This document shows positions 34,160 through 42,509 of a DNA stretch of 64,000 bases, piece by piece; within the stretch, counting starts at the first letter, position 1, and every line of letters begins with the position of its first letter. Source of the DNA: Palleronia pontilimi (lineage in GTDB: Bacteria; Pseudomonadota; Alphaproteobacteria; Rhodobacterales; Rhodobacteraceae); the NCBI RefSeq assembly GCF_016412875.1, contig NZ_JAEKPD010000015.1:1-64000 (forward strand), written 5' to 3'. Below the pieces are notes generated by a model, which worked only from the letters and a program-made list of their open reading frames with translations, had not been told where the DNA came from and did not search any database. The position numbers were made by a program, and so were the translations under genes.

Positions 34160-35593
34160 ATGTCTGACAATTCCGATACCGAAGGGTTTCAAAGGATACT
34201 GGGGCGCTGGGATATCCTGGCGCTGGCGTTCGGAGCCATGGTCGGCTGGGGCTGGGTCGTGCTGGCGGGCACCCAGATCCGCGAGGGCGGCACGCTGGGC
34301 GCGATCCTGGCCTTCGCCGCGGGCGGCTTCGCGGTCTTCCTGATCTCGCTGACCTATGCCGAACTGTGCTCGGCCATGCCGAAAACGGGCGGCGAGCATA
34401 TCTACAGCTACCGCGCGCTGGGCGTGACGGGGTCCTTCATCTGCACGTGGGCCATCATCCTCGGCTACGTCGCCGTCGTCGCGTTCGAGGCCGTGGCCCT
34501 TCCCACGGTGATGGACTACCTGGTGCCGGGCTACGCGGTTGGTACGCTCTGGACCATCGCGGGATGGGAGGTGAAGGCCACCTGGGTCGCGGTGGGGGTC
34601 ATCGGCGCGCTGGTCATGACTTGGGTGAACTATCGCGGCATCTCGTTTTGCGCGGCGATCCAGAAGCTCTTCACGCTGGCGCTGGCGCTGGTGGGTCTTG
34701 CGCTGATCTTCGGCAGTTTCTTCACCGGCACGACGGAAAACACCGCGCCGCTCTTCGTCAACGGCTTCGGCGGCTGGATGGCGGTTCTGGTGATGACGCC
34801 GTTCCTGCTGGTGGGATTCGACGTGATCCCCCAGGCGGCCGAAGAGATCGACTTGCCCTACCGGACCATCGGCAAGGTTCTGTTGGCATCGGTGCTGATG
34901 GCGGTGGTGTGGTACATGCTGATCATCTTCGGCACGTCGCTGATGCTGGACAGCGCCGCGCTGGAGGGCACCGACTTGGCCACGGCGGACGCCCTGGCGG
35001 CGGTCGTGGGCGCGGGCTGGGGCGGCAAGCTGCTGGTCTTCGCGGGCATCTGCGGCATCCTGACCAGCTGGAACTCGTTCTTCATCGGCGGTAGCCGGGC
35101 GATCTATGCCATGGCCCATTCCGGCATGCTGCCCGCGTTCCTGGCCAAGCTTCACCCCGTGCACCGCACGCCCGTGAACGCCATCCTGCTCATTGGCGGG
35201 CTGTCGGCCATCGCGCCCCTCTTCGGGCGCAGCGCGCTGGTGTGGTTGGTCAACGCAGGCGGGCTTGGCATCGTCATCGCCTACGTGCTGGTGGCCGTGT
35301 CGTTCCTGATCCTGCGCAAGCGCGAGCCGGACATGGAGCGTCCCTACACGGTGCCCTACGGCGAATACGTGGGCTGGGCGGCCGTGGTCCTGGGCTCGGG
35401 GCTGGCGCTTCTCTACATGCCGGGCTTCCCCTCGGCGCTGGTCTGGCCCGCGGAATGGATCATCGTGGGGCTGTGGACGCTGGCGGGCGCGGGCTTCTGG
35501 ATGGTGGCGCGGCAGCAAAACGGCCGCCAGACCCAAGAGAAGATCCTGCGCGACGAGGTTCAGTCGCTGTCGCGCGGCACCCCAGCCGAATAG
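34160..35593 (+). CDS. APC-superfamily amino acid permease
   Basis: The 477-residue inner-membrane transporter has about 12 helices. It starts with the APC motif GRWDILALAFGAMVGWGWVVLAGT and contains YAELCSAMPKTGGEHIYSYRALG, the conserved helix-3 region. The later FLLVGFDVIPQAAEEIDLPYRTIGKVL motif is the usual APC 'F.GFD.I....EE...P.R.IP' segment. The start at 34160 follows a perfect AAAAGGAGG. The closest named relatives I recall are amino-acid or ethanolamine permeases of the APC family; the substrate is unresolved. A strong terminator follows. Confidence 0.88.
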   Translation: MSDNSDTEGFQRILGRWDILALAFGAMVGWGWVVLAGTQIREGGTLGAILAFAAGGFAVFLISLTYAELCSAMPKTGGEHIYSYRALGVTGSFICTWAIILGYVAVVAFEAVALPTVMDYLVPGYAVGTLWTIAGWEVKATWVAVGVIGALVMTWVNYRGISFCAAIQKLFTLALALVGLALIFGSFFTGTTENTAPLFVNGFGGWMAVLVMTPFLLVGFDVIPQAAEEIDLPYRTIGKVLLASVLMAVVWYMLIIFGTSLMLDSAALEGTDLATADALAAVVGAGWGGKLLVFAGICGILTSWNSFFIGGSRAIYAMAHSGMLPAFLAKLHPVHRTPVNAILLIGGLSAIAPLFGRSALVWLVNAGGLGIVIAYVLVAVSFLILRKREPDMERPYTVPYGEYVGWAAVVLGSGLALLYMPGFPSALVWPAEWIIVGLWTLAGAGFWMVARQQNGRQTQEKILRDEVQSLSRGTPAE

Positions 35594-35621
35594 CGCGCGC
35601 GGCCGGTATTAACAGAACGAC

Positions 35622-35656
35622 AGCCGCGCGGGCCGATCCGTCCCGCGCGGCTTCCA
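35622..35656. terminator. terminator between convergent genes
   Basis: AGCCGCGCGGG (35622-35632) pairs perfectly with CCCGCGCGGCT (35642-35652). It lies between the stop of the APC permease (plus) and that of the metallopeptidase (minus), so it can serve both. Confidence 0.7.
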
Positions 35657-35663
35657 TGTTTTA

Positions 35664-36071
35664 TCAGGTCCACCATTCGTCGATGCTGGCAATGTCGGCA
35701 TCGGACCAGCCGAAGTGATGGGCCAGCTCATGGACCAGCACATGCACCACCAGATCGCCCAGGGCGATGTCGCCGCGCGCCACCCATTCGTCCAGGATCG
35801 CCCGCCGGAAAAGCCAGATCGTATCGGGTCCGTGCGGCTGGTCGGCCACGGATTTCTCGGTCAGCGGGATGCCATCGTAGAGCCCGGTCAGCGTGTAGGG
35901 GTCGTCGATCTCCATCTCGTCCAGGATGTGATCGGGGGCCAGTTCGACCACGCGCAGCGCAACGGCGCGCGCCGGACCCGCGAATTCGGGCGGCAGGCTG
36001 GCCAGCCCGTCACGGGCCAAACGCTCCAGATCGGCCAGGTCGGGGGGCGTGGCGTCGGTCCAGCCGCTCAC
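35664..36071 (-). CDS. zincin-like metallopeptidase family protein
   Basis: The 135-residue protein carries an HExxH zinc site (HELAHHFG, H114-H118) in a compact domain with a conserved acidic stretch upstream (DPYTLTGLYDGIPL). It belongs to the small 'metallopeptidase family / possibly zinc protease' group common in alphaproteobacteria, with unknown substrate. I place the start at the GTG at 36071 because it overlaps the stop of the kinase gene (GTGA). The longer upstream frame is the antisense of kinase codons. Confidence 0.85.
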   Translation of the reverse strand: MSGWTDATPPDLADLERLARDGLASLPPEFAGPARAVALRVVELAPDHILDEMEIDDPYTLTGLYDGIPLTEKSVADQPHGPDTIWLFRRAILDEWVARGDIALGDLVVHVLVHELAHHFGWSDADIASIDEWWT

Positions 36072-37018
36072 AGCTTGCGCAGGGTCACGTCCTGCATCAG
36101 CCGGTCGGTGGTGTCCCGGTCGCACAGTTTCGTGGCCTCGGTCATCACCGCGTTCGACGCCGCCGCCACGGCAAAGCGCAGGCATTCGCCCGGATCTCGG
36201 TCTTCGGCCAGGCCCAGCGTGTAGGCGCCCACGAAGCTGTCACCGGCGCCCACCTTGGAGATGACCGACACCTTGGGCCCGACCGAATGCCAGGCGCCCT
36301 CGGGCGTTGACAGGACCGAGCCATCGGCGCCGCGCGCCACGATGATGGACTTCGCCACGCCGCGCGCGATCAGTTCGCGGCAGAAGGCGGCCGTATCCTC
36401 GACCGTGGGAAGGTGGCGGCCCGCCAGTTCCTCGGCCTCGGCATCGTCCATGCGCAGAAGGTGCAGCGACGGGTGGGGCTTTTCGACCAGGTGGTGAAGG
36501 GCCGACCCGGAGGTGTCGACGATCAGCCGCGCGCCCCGGTCGCCCACGTGGTCGGCCAGGATCGACGGGAAATCCTTGGCCACGCCCGGCGGCTGCGAGC
36601 CTGACAGCACCACCAGCGTGTCGTCGCCGGTGGCCTGGTCGATCGAGTTCAGCGCCCGGTCCACGTCGCCCTGCTGCCAGAGCGGCCCCGGCATCACGAA
36701 GCGGAATTGCGTGCCGTCCTTTTCGTTGATGACCGACACCGATTGCCGCGTCTCGCCCGGACCCTGGAAGGCCACGGTCGCCACGCCTTCGTGCGCCAGC
36801 CGTTGCAGCAATTGCGCGCCGGTGCCGCCACCGATTGCGATCAGCGCCACCGCCTGTCCGCCCAGCAGCCGGATCGCGCGGGCCACGTTGATGCCGCCGC
36901 CGCCCGGATCGATCTGCGGCTCGGTGCAGCGCAGCTTCAGCTCGGGCAGGATCTCGGGCGTCGAGGTCGAGAAATCCACCGTCGGGTTCAGCGTGATGGT
37001 CAGGATATGGGCGCGCAT
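36068..37018 (-). CDS. PfkB-family sugar kinase (phosphofructokinase type)
   Basis: The 316-residue protein is a ribokinase/PfkB-fold kinase, with LTITLNPTVDFS at the N-terminus, GGGGINVARAIRLLGG near residue 40, and the catalytic GAGDSFVGAYTLG motif near residue 257. The NPTVD start and overall layout match 1-phosphofructokinase or the minor 6-phosphofructokinase PfkB rather than ribokinase. There are no fructose PTS genes nearby. The start at 37018 was chosen because MRAHILTITLNP begins the conserved domain. It is translationally coupled to the metallopeptidase gene. Confidence 0.87.
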   Translation of the reverse strand: MRAHILTITLNPTVDFSTSTPEILPELKLRCTEPQIDPGGGGINVARAIRLLGGQAVALIAIGGGTGAQLLQRLAHEGVATVAFQGPGETRQSVSVINEKDGTQFRFVMPGPLWQQGDVDRALNSIDQATGDDTLVVLSGSQPPGVAKDFPSILADHVGDRGARLIVDTSGSALHHLVEKPHPSLHLLRMDDAEAEELAGRHLPTVEDTAAFCRELIARGVAKSIIVARGADGSVLSTPEGAWHSVGPKVSVISKVGAGDSFVGAYTLGLAEDRDPGECLRFAVAAASNAVMTEATKLCDRDTTDRLMQDVTLRKL

Positions 37019-37152
37019 GGGGCCTCGCCTTCTCAGGGAAATTTCGGCGCTAACATCCAGACCGCGCCGCCGGGATGCAAGCGGATTCGCCGCGCGCTTT
37101 CTGGACAAGCCACGGCGCCTGTGGAATAGCCGCCCGCGAAGGAGCCCCGTCC

Positions 37153-38481
37153 ATGACCATCACCCGTTTCGCCCCGTCGCCCACCGGATACATCCATATC
37201 GGCAACCTGCGCACGGCGCTGTTCAACTGGCTGATCGCGCGCAAGGCGGGTGGCACGTTCATCCTGCGGCTCGACGACACCGACCCGGTGCGGTCCAAGC
37301 AGGAATACGTGGACGGCATCATGGAGGACCTGGAATGGCTGGGCCTGACCTGGGACCGGGTCGAGCGGCAGTCCGAGCGGCTGGACCGCTACCACGACGC
37401 CGCCGACAAGCTGCGCGCGGCGGGCCGCTTCTACGAGGCGTTCGAGACCCCGACCGAGCTGGATCTGAAGCGCAAGAAGCAGCTCAACATGGGCAAACCG
37501 CCGGTCTATGACCGAGCGGCGCTGGCGCTGACCGACGAGCAGAAGGCGGCGCTGAGGGCCGAGCGCGGCGACGGCCACTGGCGCTTCAAGCTGGACCAGG
37601 AGCGGATCGAGTGGGCCGACGGGATCCTCGGCGACATCTCCATCGACGCGGCATCGGTCAGCGACCCGGTGCTGATCCGCGGCGACGGGCAGGTGCTGTA
37701 CACGTTGGCCTCGGTCGTCGACGACACCGACATGGGGGTCACCCACGTGGTGCGCGGATCGGACCACGTGACCAACACCGCCACGCAGATCCAGATCATG
37801 GCCGCGCTGGGCCACGACCATCCTGCCTTCGCGCACCATTCGCTGCTGACCGGCCCCCAGGGCGAGGCGCTGTCGAAGCGCCTTGGCTCGCTGTCGTTGC
37901 GCGATTTCCGCGCCGCGGGCGTCGAGCCCATGGCGTTGCTGTCGCAGATGGCGCGGCTGGGCTCGTCCGACCCGATCGAGCTGCGCATGACGCTGGACGA
38001 GATCGCCGAAGGCTTCGACGTCTCGCGCTTCGGCTCGGCCCCCACCAAGTTCGACGCCGAGGACCTGAAGCCGCTGACCGCCCGGGTGCTGGCGGCCACG
38101 CCCTACGACGAGATGGCCGAGGAAATCGCGGCTTTGGGCGTGCCGCAGGACATCGCGCCGCAATTCTGGGAGGTCGTGCGCGAAAATATCGAAACGCGCG
38201 GCGACATCGTGCGCTGGTGGGCGATCTTCAAGGACGGGGCCGAGCCGGTGATCGCCCCCGAGGACCGGGATTTCGTCGATCAGGCCGTGGCCCTGCTGCC
38301 GCCGCATCCTTACGGCCCGGACAGCTGGTCCACATGGACGTCTGCCGTGAAGGACGCCACGGGACGCAAGGGCAAGGGTCTGTTCATGCCGCTGCGCCAC
38401 CTGGTGACGGGTCAGACCCGAGGCCCCGAGATGGCGCAGGTGCTGCCGCTGCTGCAAAAGCCGATCACGGCGTCAGCGTGA
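37153..38481 (+). CDS. gltX: glutamyl-tRNA synthetase
   Basis: GltX charges tRNA(Glu), and in organisms using GatCAB also tRNA(Gln), with glutamate. The 442-residue class I synthetase has RFAPSPTGYIHIGNLRTALFN (HIGH-type motif, residues 5-25) and the KMSKS equivalent in EALSKRLGSLSLRD. Many alphaproteobacteria have two gltX genes; this shorter type lacks part of the C-terminal anticodon domain of the 470-residue enzymes. The tail overlaps by 17 bp the end of the convergent exoD-like gene. Confidence 0.95.
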   Translation: MTITRFAPSPTGYIHIGNLRTALFNWLIARKAGGTFILRLDDTDPVRSKQEYVDGIMEDLEWLGLTWDRVERQSERLDRYHDAADKLRAAGRFYEAFETPTELDLKRKKQLNMGKPPVYDRAALALTDEQKAALRAERGDGHWRFKLDQERIEWADGILGDISIDAASVSDPVLIRGDGQVLYTLASVVDDTDMGVTHVVRGSDHVTNTATQIQIMAALGHDHPAFAHHSLLTGPQGEALSKRLGSLSLRDFRAAGVEPMALLSQMARLGSSDPIELRMTLDEIAEGFDVSRFGSAPTKFDAEDLKPLTARVLAATPYDEMAEEIAALGVPQDIAPQFWEVVRENIETRGDIVRWWAIFKDGAEPVIAPEDRDFVDQAVALLPPHPYGPDSWSTWTSAVKDATGRKGKGLFMPLRHLVTGQTRGPEMAQVLPLLQKPITASA

Positions 38482-39037
38482 ACGCGCCGTAAAGCGCGCC
38501 GCAGGCGAAGACCAGCGCCGCCAACATCGCCGCCCCGTCGCGCAGGGTCAGGGCCAAACCGAACAGCGCGATGCCCGCCATGGGCAGGGCAGCGGCGAAC
38601 GGCACCACTCCCAGGAAAGGGGCTGTCACGGCCAGCGCCGCGCAGAACAGCGCGGCCACACGCACCATGGGATCGCCCGTCAACGCCTCGAGCCTGCCGC
38701 CGAAATGCCGGTCTAGCCAGCCCGCGGCGCCGCGCGACTTGTCGACCGCGCGCGCCAGCCTGTCATCGTCGATTGACCGGTCGGCCAGCACCGCAGGCAG
38801 CCAGGGCGACGACTTCCCGACGACGATCTGGACGGAAAACAGAAGCGCCACCAGTCCCATGATCGTGGGCACCGACGGGATCGCCCCCAGCGGCGACATG
38901 CCGATCAGGCCCGGCACCAGCAGGAAGACGCCGCTGCCGCGATGGCCGATCTTGTCCTGAACCTCGCCCACCGACACGTCGTCGTCCGAGCCTGCCAGCT
39001 CGTCCAGGTCGTTCAGGATATCCGTGATCCGCGTCAT
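38465..39037 (-). CDS. ExoD family membrane protein (second copy)
   Basis: The 190-residue protein has the same architecture as the ExoD protein at 16691: a helical N-terminus (ILNDLDELAGSDDDVSVGEVQDKIGHRG), the FLLVPGLIGMSPLGAIPSVPTIMG membrane hairpin, a soluble loop with WLDRHFGGRLEALTGD, and C-terminal helices. The two copies are clearly diverged. Its stop region overlaps gltX by 17 bp, tail to tail, so transcripts of the two genes would be complementary there. Confidence 0.85.
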   Translation of the reverse strand: MTRITDILNDLDELAGSDDDVSVGEVQDKIGHRGSGVFLLVPGLIGMSPLGAIPSVPTIMGLVALLFSVQIVVGKSSPWLPAVLADRSIDDDRLARAVDKSRGAAGWLDRHFGGRLEALTGDPMVRVAALFCAALAVTAPFLGVVPFAAALPMAGIALFGLALTLRDGAAMLAALVFACGALYGAFTLTP

Positions 39038-39092
39038 CGCCGCGCCCCCCGCTGTCTTGCGACGAAACGCCGTCGCGAGGGCCCGCGTTCCG

Positions 39093-40121
39093 TCAGCGCC
39101 GCGGGTTCAGCAGCCGGTCGAGCACCGATTGTCGCGTGATCTGGCCGATCACCTTGCCGTCCTCGACCACGCCCAACGCCTTGCGGGTCTCGCCCAGCGA
39201 CTCCATCACACTGCGGATATCGGTCTCGGGATGGATCGTGTCGGGCAGGTTCAGCACCGCCTTCTCCATCACGTCGCGCGCGCAGAGCACGCCCAGCGGG
39301 TTCATGTGCGCCACGAAGTTCGCCACGTATTCGTTTGACGGATCTTGATAAATGTCGCGCGGGGTGCCGTGCTGCACGATCCGCCCGCCTTCCATGATGG
39401 CGATTCGGTCGCCCAGCTTGAACGCCTCGTCCAGGTCGTGGCTGACGAAGACGATGGTGCGGTTCAGCCGCTCCTGCAGGTCCATCAACTCGTCCTGCAG
39501 CCGGGTGCGAATCAGCGGGTCGAGCGCGCTGAAGGGCTCGTCCATCAGCAGGATCGGTGCCTCGGTCGCGAAGGCACGGGCCAGCCCGACGCGCTGCTGC
39601 ATCCCGCCCGACAGATCGCCCACCTTGCGGTCGGCCCAGTCGGCAAGCCCCACCAGGTCCAGCTGCGTCTGCACCTTCTCGCGCCGCGCCTTCTTGGACA
39701 TGCCGCCCAGCTCAAGCCCCAGGCCGACATTCTCGGCCACGGTCCGCCATGGCAGCAGGCCGAATTGCTGGAACACCATCGACACGTCGTTCAGCCTGAG
39801 CTTGCGCAGCATCTTGCGCTTGGCATTGGTGACGCTGACCATCTTGTCGCCGCGCCGGATACGAACCTCGCCGCGCGCCACGTCGTTCAGACCGTTGACC
39901 GCGCGCAGCAGCGTGGATTTGCCCGAGCCCGACAGGCCCATCAGCACCAGGATCTGGGCCTCGGGCACGGTGATCGTGCAGTCGTGCACGCCCAGCACCT
40001 GGCCAGTTTCGCGCTGGATCTGCGCGCGCTCCTGACCGGCATCCATCAGCGGCAGCGCCGCTTGCGGGTCGGCCCCGAAGACGATCGAGACATTGTCGAA
40101 TTCGACGGCGGATCGGGTCAT
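39093..40121 (-). CDS. choV: choline/glycine-betaine ABC transporter ATP-binding protein
   Basis: The ATPase subunit of a quaternary-amine importer. The 342 residues contain the N-terminal extension typical of ChoV/ProV, Walker A LSGSGKST, MVFQQFGLLPWRTVAENV (Q-loop), DLSGGMQQRVGLARA, Walker B ILLMDEPFSALDPL, and a C-terminal CBS-type domain (DIRSVMESLGETRKALGVVEDGKVIGQITR). It is coupled by ATGA overlap to the upstream GFA-family gene. The ligand assignment rests on family likeness to rhizobial ChoV. The periplasmic receptor gene (choX) is not in the window. Confidence 0.88.
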   Translation of the reverse strand: MTRSAVEFDNVSIVFGADPQAALPLMDAGQERAQIQRETGQVLGVHDCTITVPEAQILVLMGLSGSGKSTLLRAVNGLNDVARGEVRIRRGDKMVSVTNAKRKMLRKLRLNDVSMVFQQFGLLPWRTVAENVGLGLELGGMSKKARREKVQTQLDLVGLADWADRKVGDLSGGMQQRVGLARAFATEAPILLMDEPFSALDPLIRTRLQDELMDLQERLNRTIVFVSHDLDEAFKLGDRIAIMEGGRIVQHGTPRDIYQDPSNEYVANFVAHMNPLGVLCARDVMEKAVLNLPDTIHPETDIRSVMESLGETRKALGVVEDGKVIGQITRQSVLDRLLNPRR

Positions 40122-40525
40122 GGGGCGTCCGCCTCGAACCGCAGCACGCCGCGCCGGTGCATGGCCTGCCCGTCTTGGGGATGATTAAGGCCGTCCAGCA
40201 CGTCGACCGCGGGCAGGAACGGATCGAACCCGTCAAGACAGGCGATGTTCACGCCGTATTCGGTGGGGTTCGAGCGGCGCTTGTGGTGGGTGTAGATCCC
40301 GCAGGTCTTGCAGAAATAGTGCTGCGCCACATGGGTGTTGAAGCTGTAAAGCGTCAGGTTGTCCTCACCCTGCTGAATGGTGATCCCATCCAGCGGCGCG
40401 CTGATCGCCACCGCGCCGCGCATGGCACAGAGCGAGCAGTCGCAGCGTCGCGCGGTGTTCACGCCATCGCTCAGCGTCACCGTGAAGCGGACGGCCCCGC
40501 AATGGAAGGCGGCGTTCAGCGTCAT
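40118..40525 (-). CDS. GFA-family (CENP-V/glutathione-dependent formaldehyde-activating) zinc protein
   Basis: The 135-residue protein shows the GFA cysteine pattern. The cysteines are C9 in HCGAVRF, C28/C30/C33 in RRCDCSLCAM, and C72/C75 in FCKTCGIYTHH; they bind two zinc ions. Family members include enzymes acting on S-hydroxymethyl glutathione and many uncharacterised proteins. Start and stop overlap the choW stop and the choV start, so it is translated within the transporter operon. Choline/betaine demethylation produces formaldehyde, which makes the linkage attractive but unproven. Confidence 0.88.
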   Translation of the reverse strand: MTLNAAFHCGAVRFTVTLSDGVNTARRCDCSLCAMRGAVAISAPLDGITIQQGEDNLTLYSFNTHVAQHYFCKTCGIYTHHKRRSNPTEYGVNIACLDGFDPFLPAVDVLDGLNHPQDGQAMHRRGVLRFEADAP

Positions 40526-41427
40526 TTCTCGCCCCGCCGCAGCATCCGGTCCAGCATGATGGCGACGACCACGATGACGAAGCCGGACTCGAACCCGAGC
40601 GACGTGTTCACCTGGTTCAATGCCCGCACGACCGGCACACCCAGCCCGTCCGCGCCGACCAGTGCCGCGATCACCACCATCGACAGCGACAGCATGATGG
40701 TCTGGTTCAGGCCCGTCATGATCTGGGGCAGGGCACTCGGCAGTTCGACCTTCCACAAAAGCTGGCGCGGGGTCGCACCGAAGGCCTGCGCGGCCTCGAT
40801 CAGCGGCTGCGGCGTGTTCGAAATGCCGAGCTGCGTCAGGCGGATCGACGCGGGCAGCACGAAAATCACCGTCGCCATCAGGCCGGGCACCATGCCGATC
40901 CCGAAGAAGATGATCGCCGGGATCAGGTAAACGAAGGTGGGCAAGGTCTGCATGAGGTCCAGAACGGGCCGCACCCAGGCGTAAAGTCGCGGACGGTGGG
41001 CGACCGCGATGCCGATGGGCACGCCCAGCCCCATGCACACGACGCAGGACGACAGCACCAAGGTCAGCGACTCGCTCGTCTCCTCCCAGTAGCCCTGGTT
41101 CAGCACGAACAGGAAGCCCAATACCACCAGCAGGCAGGTCTGCCAGCGGCGCTGCAGGAACCATGTCAGCGCCGTGAAGGCGGCGATGACCACCAGCGGA
41201 TGGTATTCGGGCGGATAGGCGGGCACGTAGTCCTCGGCGCCGGTGGCCCAGCCGATGGACGGCGGGGTCAGGAACAGGGCCAGCAGCGCGTCGATCAGCC
41301 CTTCCAGGAAGATCGCGATCGAATCGAACACCGCGGCCCCGTTGGTCTGCAGCCACTCGAAGGCATCGCCCGCGACGCGTCCCACGGGGATCTTGGTATC
41401 GGTCAACCACTCCATGGCGCTGAACAT
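40522..41427 (-). CDS. choW: choline/glycine-betaine ABC transporter permease
   Basis: The 301-residue inner-membrane subunit has about eight hydrophobic helices. It carries the ProW/ChoW segments WATGAEDYVPAYPPEYHPLVVIAAFTALTWFLQRRW, VRPVLDLMQTLPTFVYLIPAIIFFGIG and the ATPase-contact loop EAAQAFGATPRQLLWKVELPSALPQIMTGLNQTIMLSLSMVVIAALVGADGLG. It is the first gene of the three-gene operon with the GFA protein and the ATPase. No receptor gene precedes it; the divergent neighbour encodes a metallo-hydrolase. Confidence 0.9.
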   Translation of the reverse strand: MFSAMEWLTDTKIPVGRVAGDAFEWLQTNGAAVFDSIAIFLEGLIDALLALFLTPPSIGWATGAEDYVPAYPPEYHPLVVIAAFTALTWFLQRRWQTCLLVVLGFLFVLNQGYWEETSESLTLVLSSCVVCMGLGVPIGIAVAHRPRLYAWVRPVLDLMQTLPTFVYLIPAIIFFGIGMVPGLMATVIFVLPASIRLTQLGISNTPQPLIEAAQAFGATPRQLLWKVELPSALPQIMTGLNQTIMLSLSMVVIAALVGADGLGVPVVRALNQVNTSLGFESGFVIVVVAIMLDRMLRRGEK

Positions 41428-41545
41428 GACCCGCGGCCGCGCGGAAGGAAAGCGGGAAGGTGCCGGGCGGGGGCTGCGCCCGTTGAAATGCAGGGGCTCG
41501 CGCTAGATCATTGCGCAACCGTCAATGAACCAAGAGGGTCGATCC

Positions 41546-42334
41546 ATGACCAATCGCAGACAATTCCTGAAAACCGGTGCCGCCATGGGAGTGATCACCG
41601 TCATGCCCTTCCACGCGAATGCCGCCGCCCATGCGGGCAACACCTTTCCCACCGACGGGGGCGAAATCGTCGTCCACCCCGTCAGCCATGCCAGCCTGTG
41701 GATGGAAACGCCCGCCGGCGTGATCTACGTGGACCCGGTGGGCGAGGCGGCGGATTACGAAGGCGCGCCCGAGCCCGACCTGATCCTGATCACGCACGAG
41801 CATGGTGACCACTACGCGCCCGAGCTGCTGACTCAAATTGCGGTGGGCAAGACCCAGATGATCGCCAATCCGGCGGTCTACGACATGATGTCGGACGAGA
41901 TGAAGGCCAAGACGCAAAGCATCGCCAATGGCGACAGCACCGACGCGCTGGGCATCACGATCGACGCGATCCCGGCCTACAACATCACCGAGGGCCGCGA
42001 GAACTTCCACCCCGAGGGCCGCGACAACGGCTACGTTCTGAACGTGGACGGCAAGCGCGTCTATATCTCGGGCGATACCGAAGGCACGCCGGAAATGCGC
42101 GCGCTGGAAGATATCGACCTGGCCTTCGTCTGCATGAACCTGCCCTTCACCATGGGGGCCGAGCAGGCAGCGGAAGCGGTGGCCGAATTCGCCCCGGCGG
42201 TCGTCTATCCCTATCACTATCGCGGACGCGACGGTGGCACGCAGGATCCCGAAGCCTTCGCGCAGATGCTCAGCGACGCGGGCGCCGAGACGGACGTGAA
42301 AATGGGCGAATGGTATCCCGACGGACTGGGCTGA
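41546..42334 (+). CDS. Tat-exported MBL-fold hydrolase (UlaG/lactonase-like)
   Basis: The 262-residue protein has a Tat signal (NRRQFLKTGAAMGVITVMPFHANAAA). The metal motif HEHGDH (residues 84-89) is in the form used by the L-ascorbate-6-phosphate lactonase-like/UlaG group, with later residues in ISGDTEGTPEM and YPYHYRGRDGG. I chose the ATG at 41546, behind AGAGG, because it places the RR motif at the N-terminus. It is divergent from choW and followed by a strong terminator. The substrate is unknown. Confidence 0.87.
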   Translation: MTNRRQFLKTGAAMGVITVMPFHANAAAHAGNTFPTDGGEIVVHPVSHASLWMETPAGVIYVDPVGEAADYEGAPEPDLILITHEHGDHYAPELLTQIAVGKTQMIANPAVYDMMSDEMKAKTQSIANGDSTDALGITIDAIPAYNITEGRENFHPEGRDNGYVLNVDGKRVYISGDTEGTPEMRALEDIDLAFVCMNLPFTMGAEQAAEAVAEFAPAVVYPYHYRGRDGGTQDPEAFAQMLSDAGAETDVKMGEWYPDGLG

Positions 42335-42356
42335 CCCGTCCAGACGGTCCGTGAAG

Positions 42357-42389
42357 AAGGCCAGCCGCGCGCCCGCGGCTGGCCTTTTT
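42357..42389 (+). terminator. rho-independent terminator
   Basis: A 13-bp perfect stem (AAGGCCAGCCGCG with CGCGGCTGGCCTT), a 4-base loop, and a T5 tract, 22 bp after the hydrolase stop. Confidence 0.9.
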
Positions 42390-42393
42390 CTTC

Positions 42394-42415
42394 AGGTATT
42401 TCCGGAAAGATGAAG
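42394..42415 (+). repeat. dispersed intergenic repeat, copy 3
   Basis: AGGTATTT-N(7)-GATGAAG, the same motif as copies 1, 2, 4 and 5. With copy 4 it forms a head-to-head inverted pair that could fold into one hairpin. Confidence 0.65.
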
Positions 42416-42451
42416 GGTCCGCATGCGCGCGACCGGCCCCATCCAGCCCCT

Positions 42452-42474
42452 CTTCATCTTTTCACAAATATCCC
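42452..42474 (-). repeat. dispersed intergenic repeat, copy 4 with adjacent GC palindrome
   Basis: CTTCATCTTTTCACAAATATCCC is the inverse of copy 3. It is followed by the palindrome GCGAGGGGC-AGC-GCCCCTCGC (42489-42509), the same order of motif plus GC hairpin as in copy 2. It lies directly downstream of lpd. Confidence 0.6.
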
Positions 42475-42509
42475 GGGGAGCGCGAGGGGCAGCGCCCCTC
42501 GCTCTGTCT

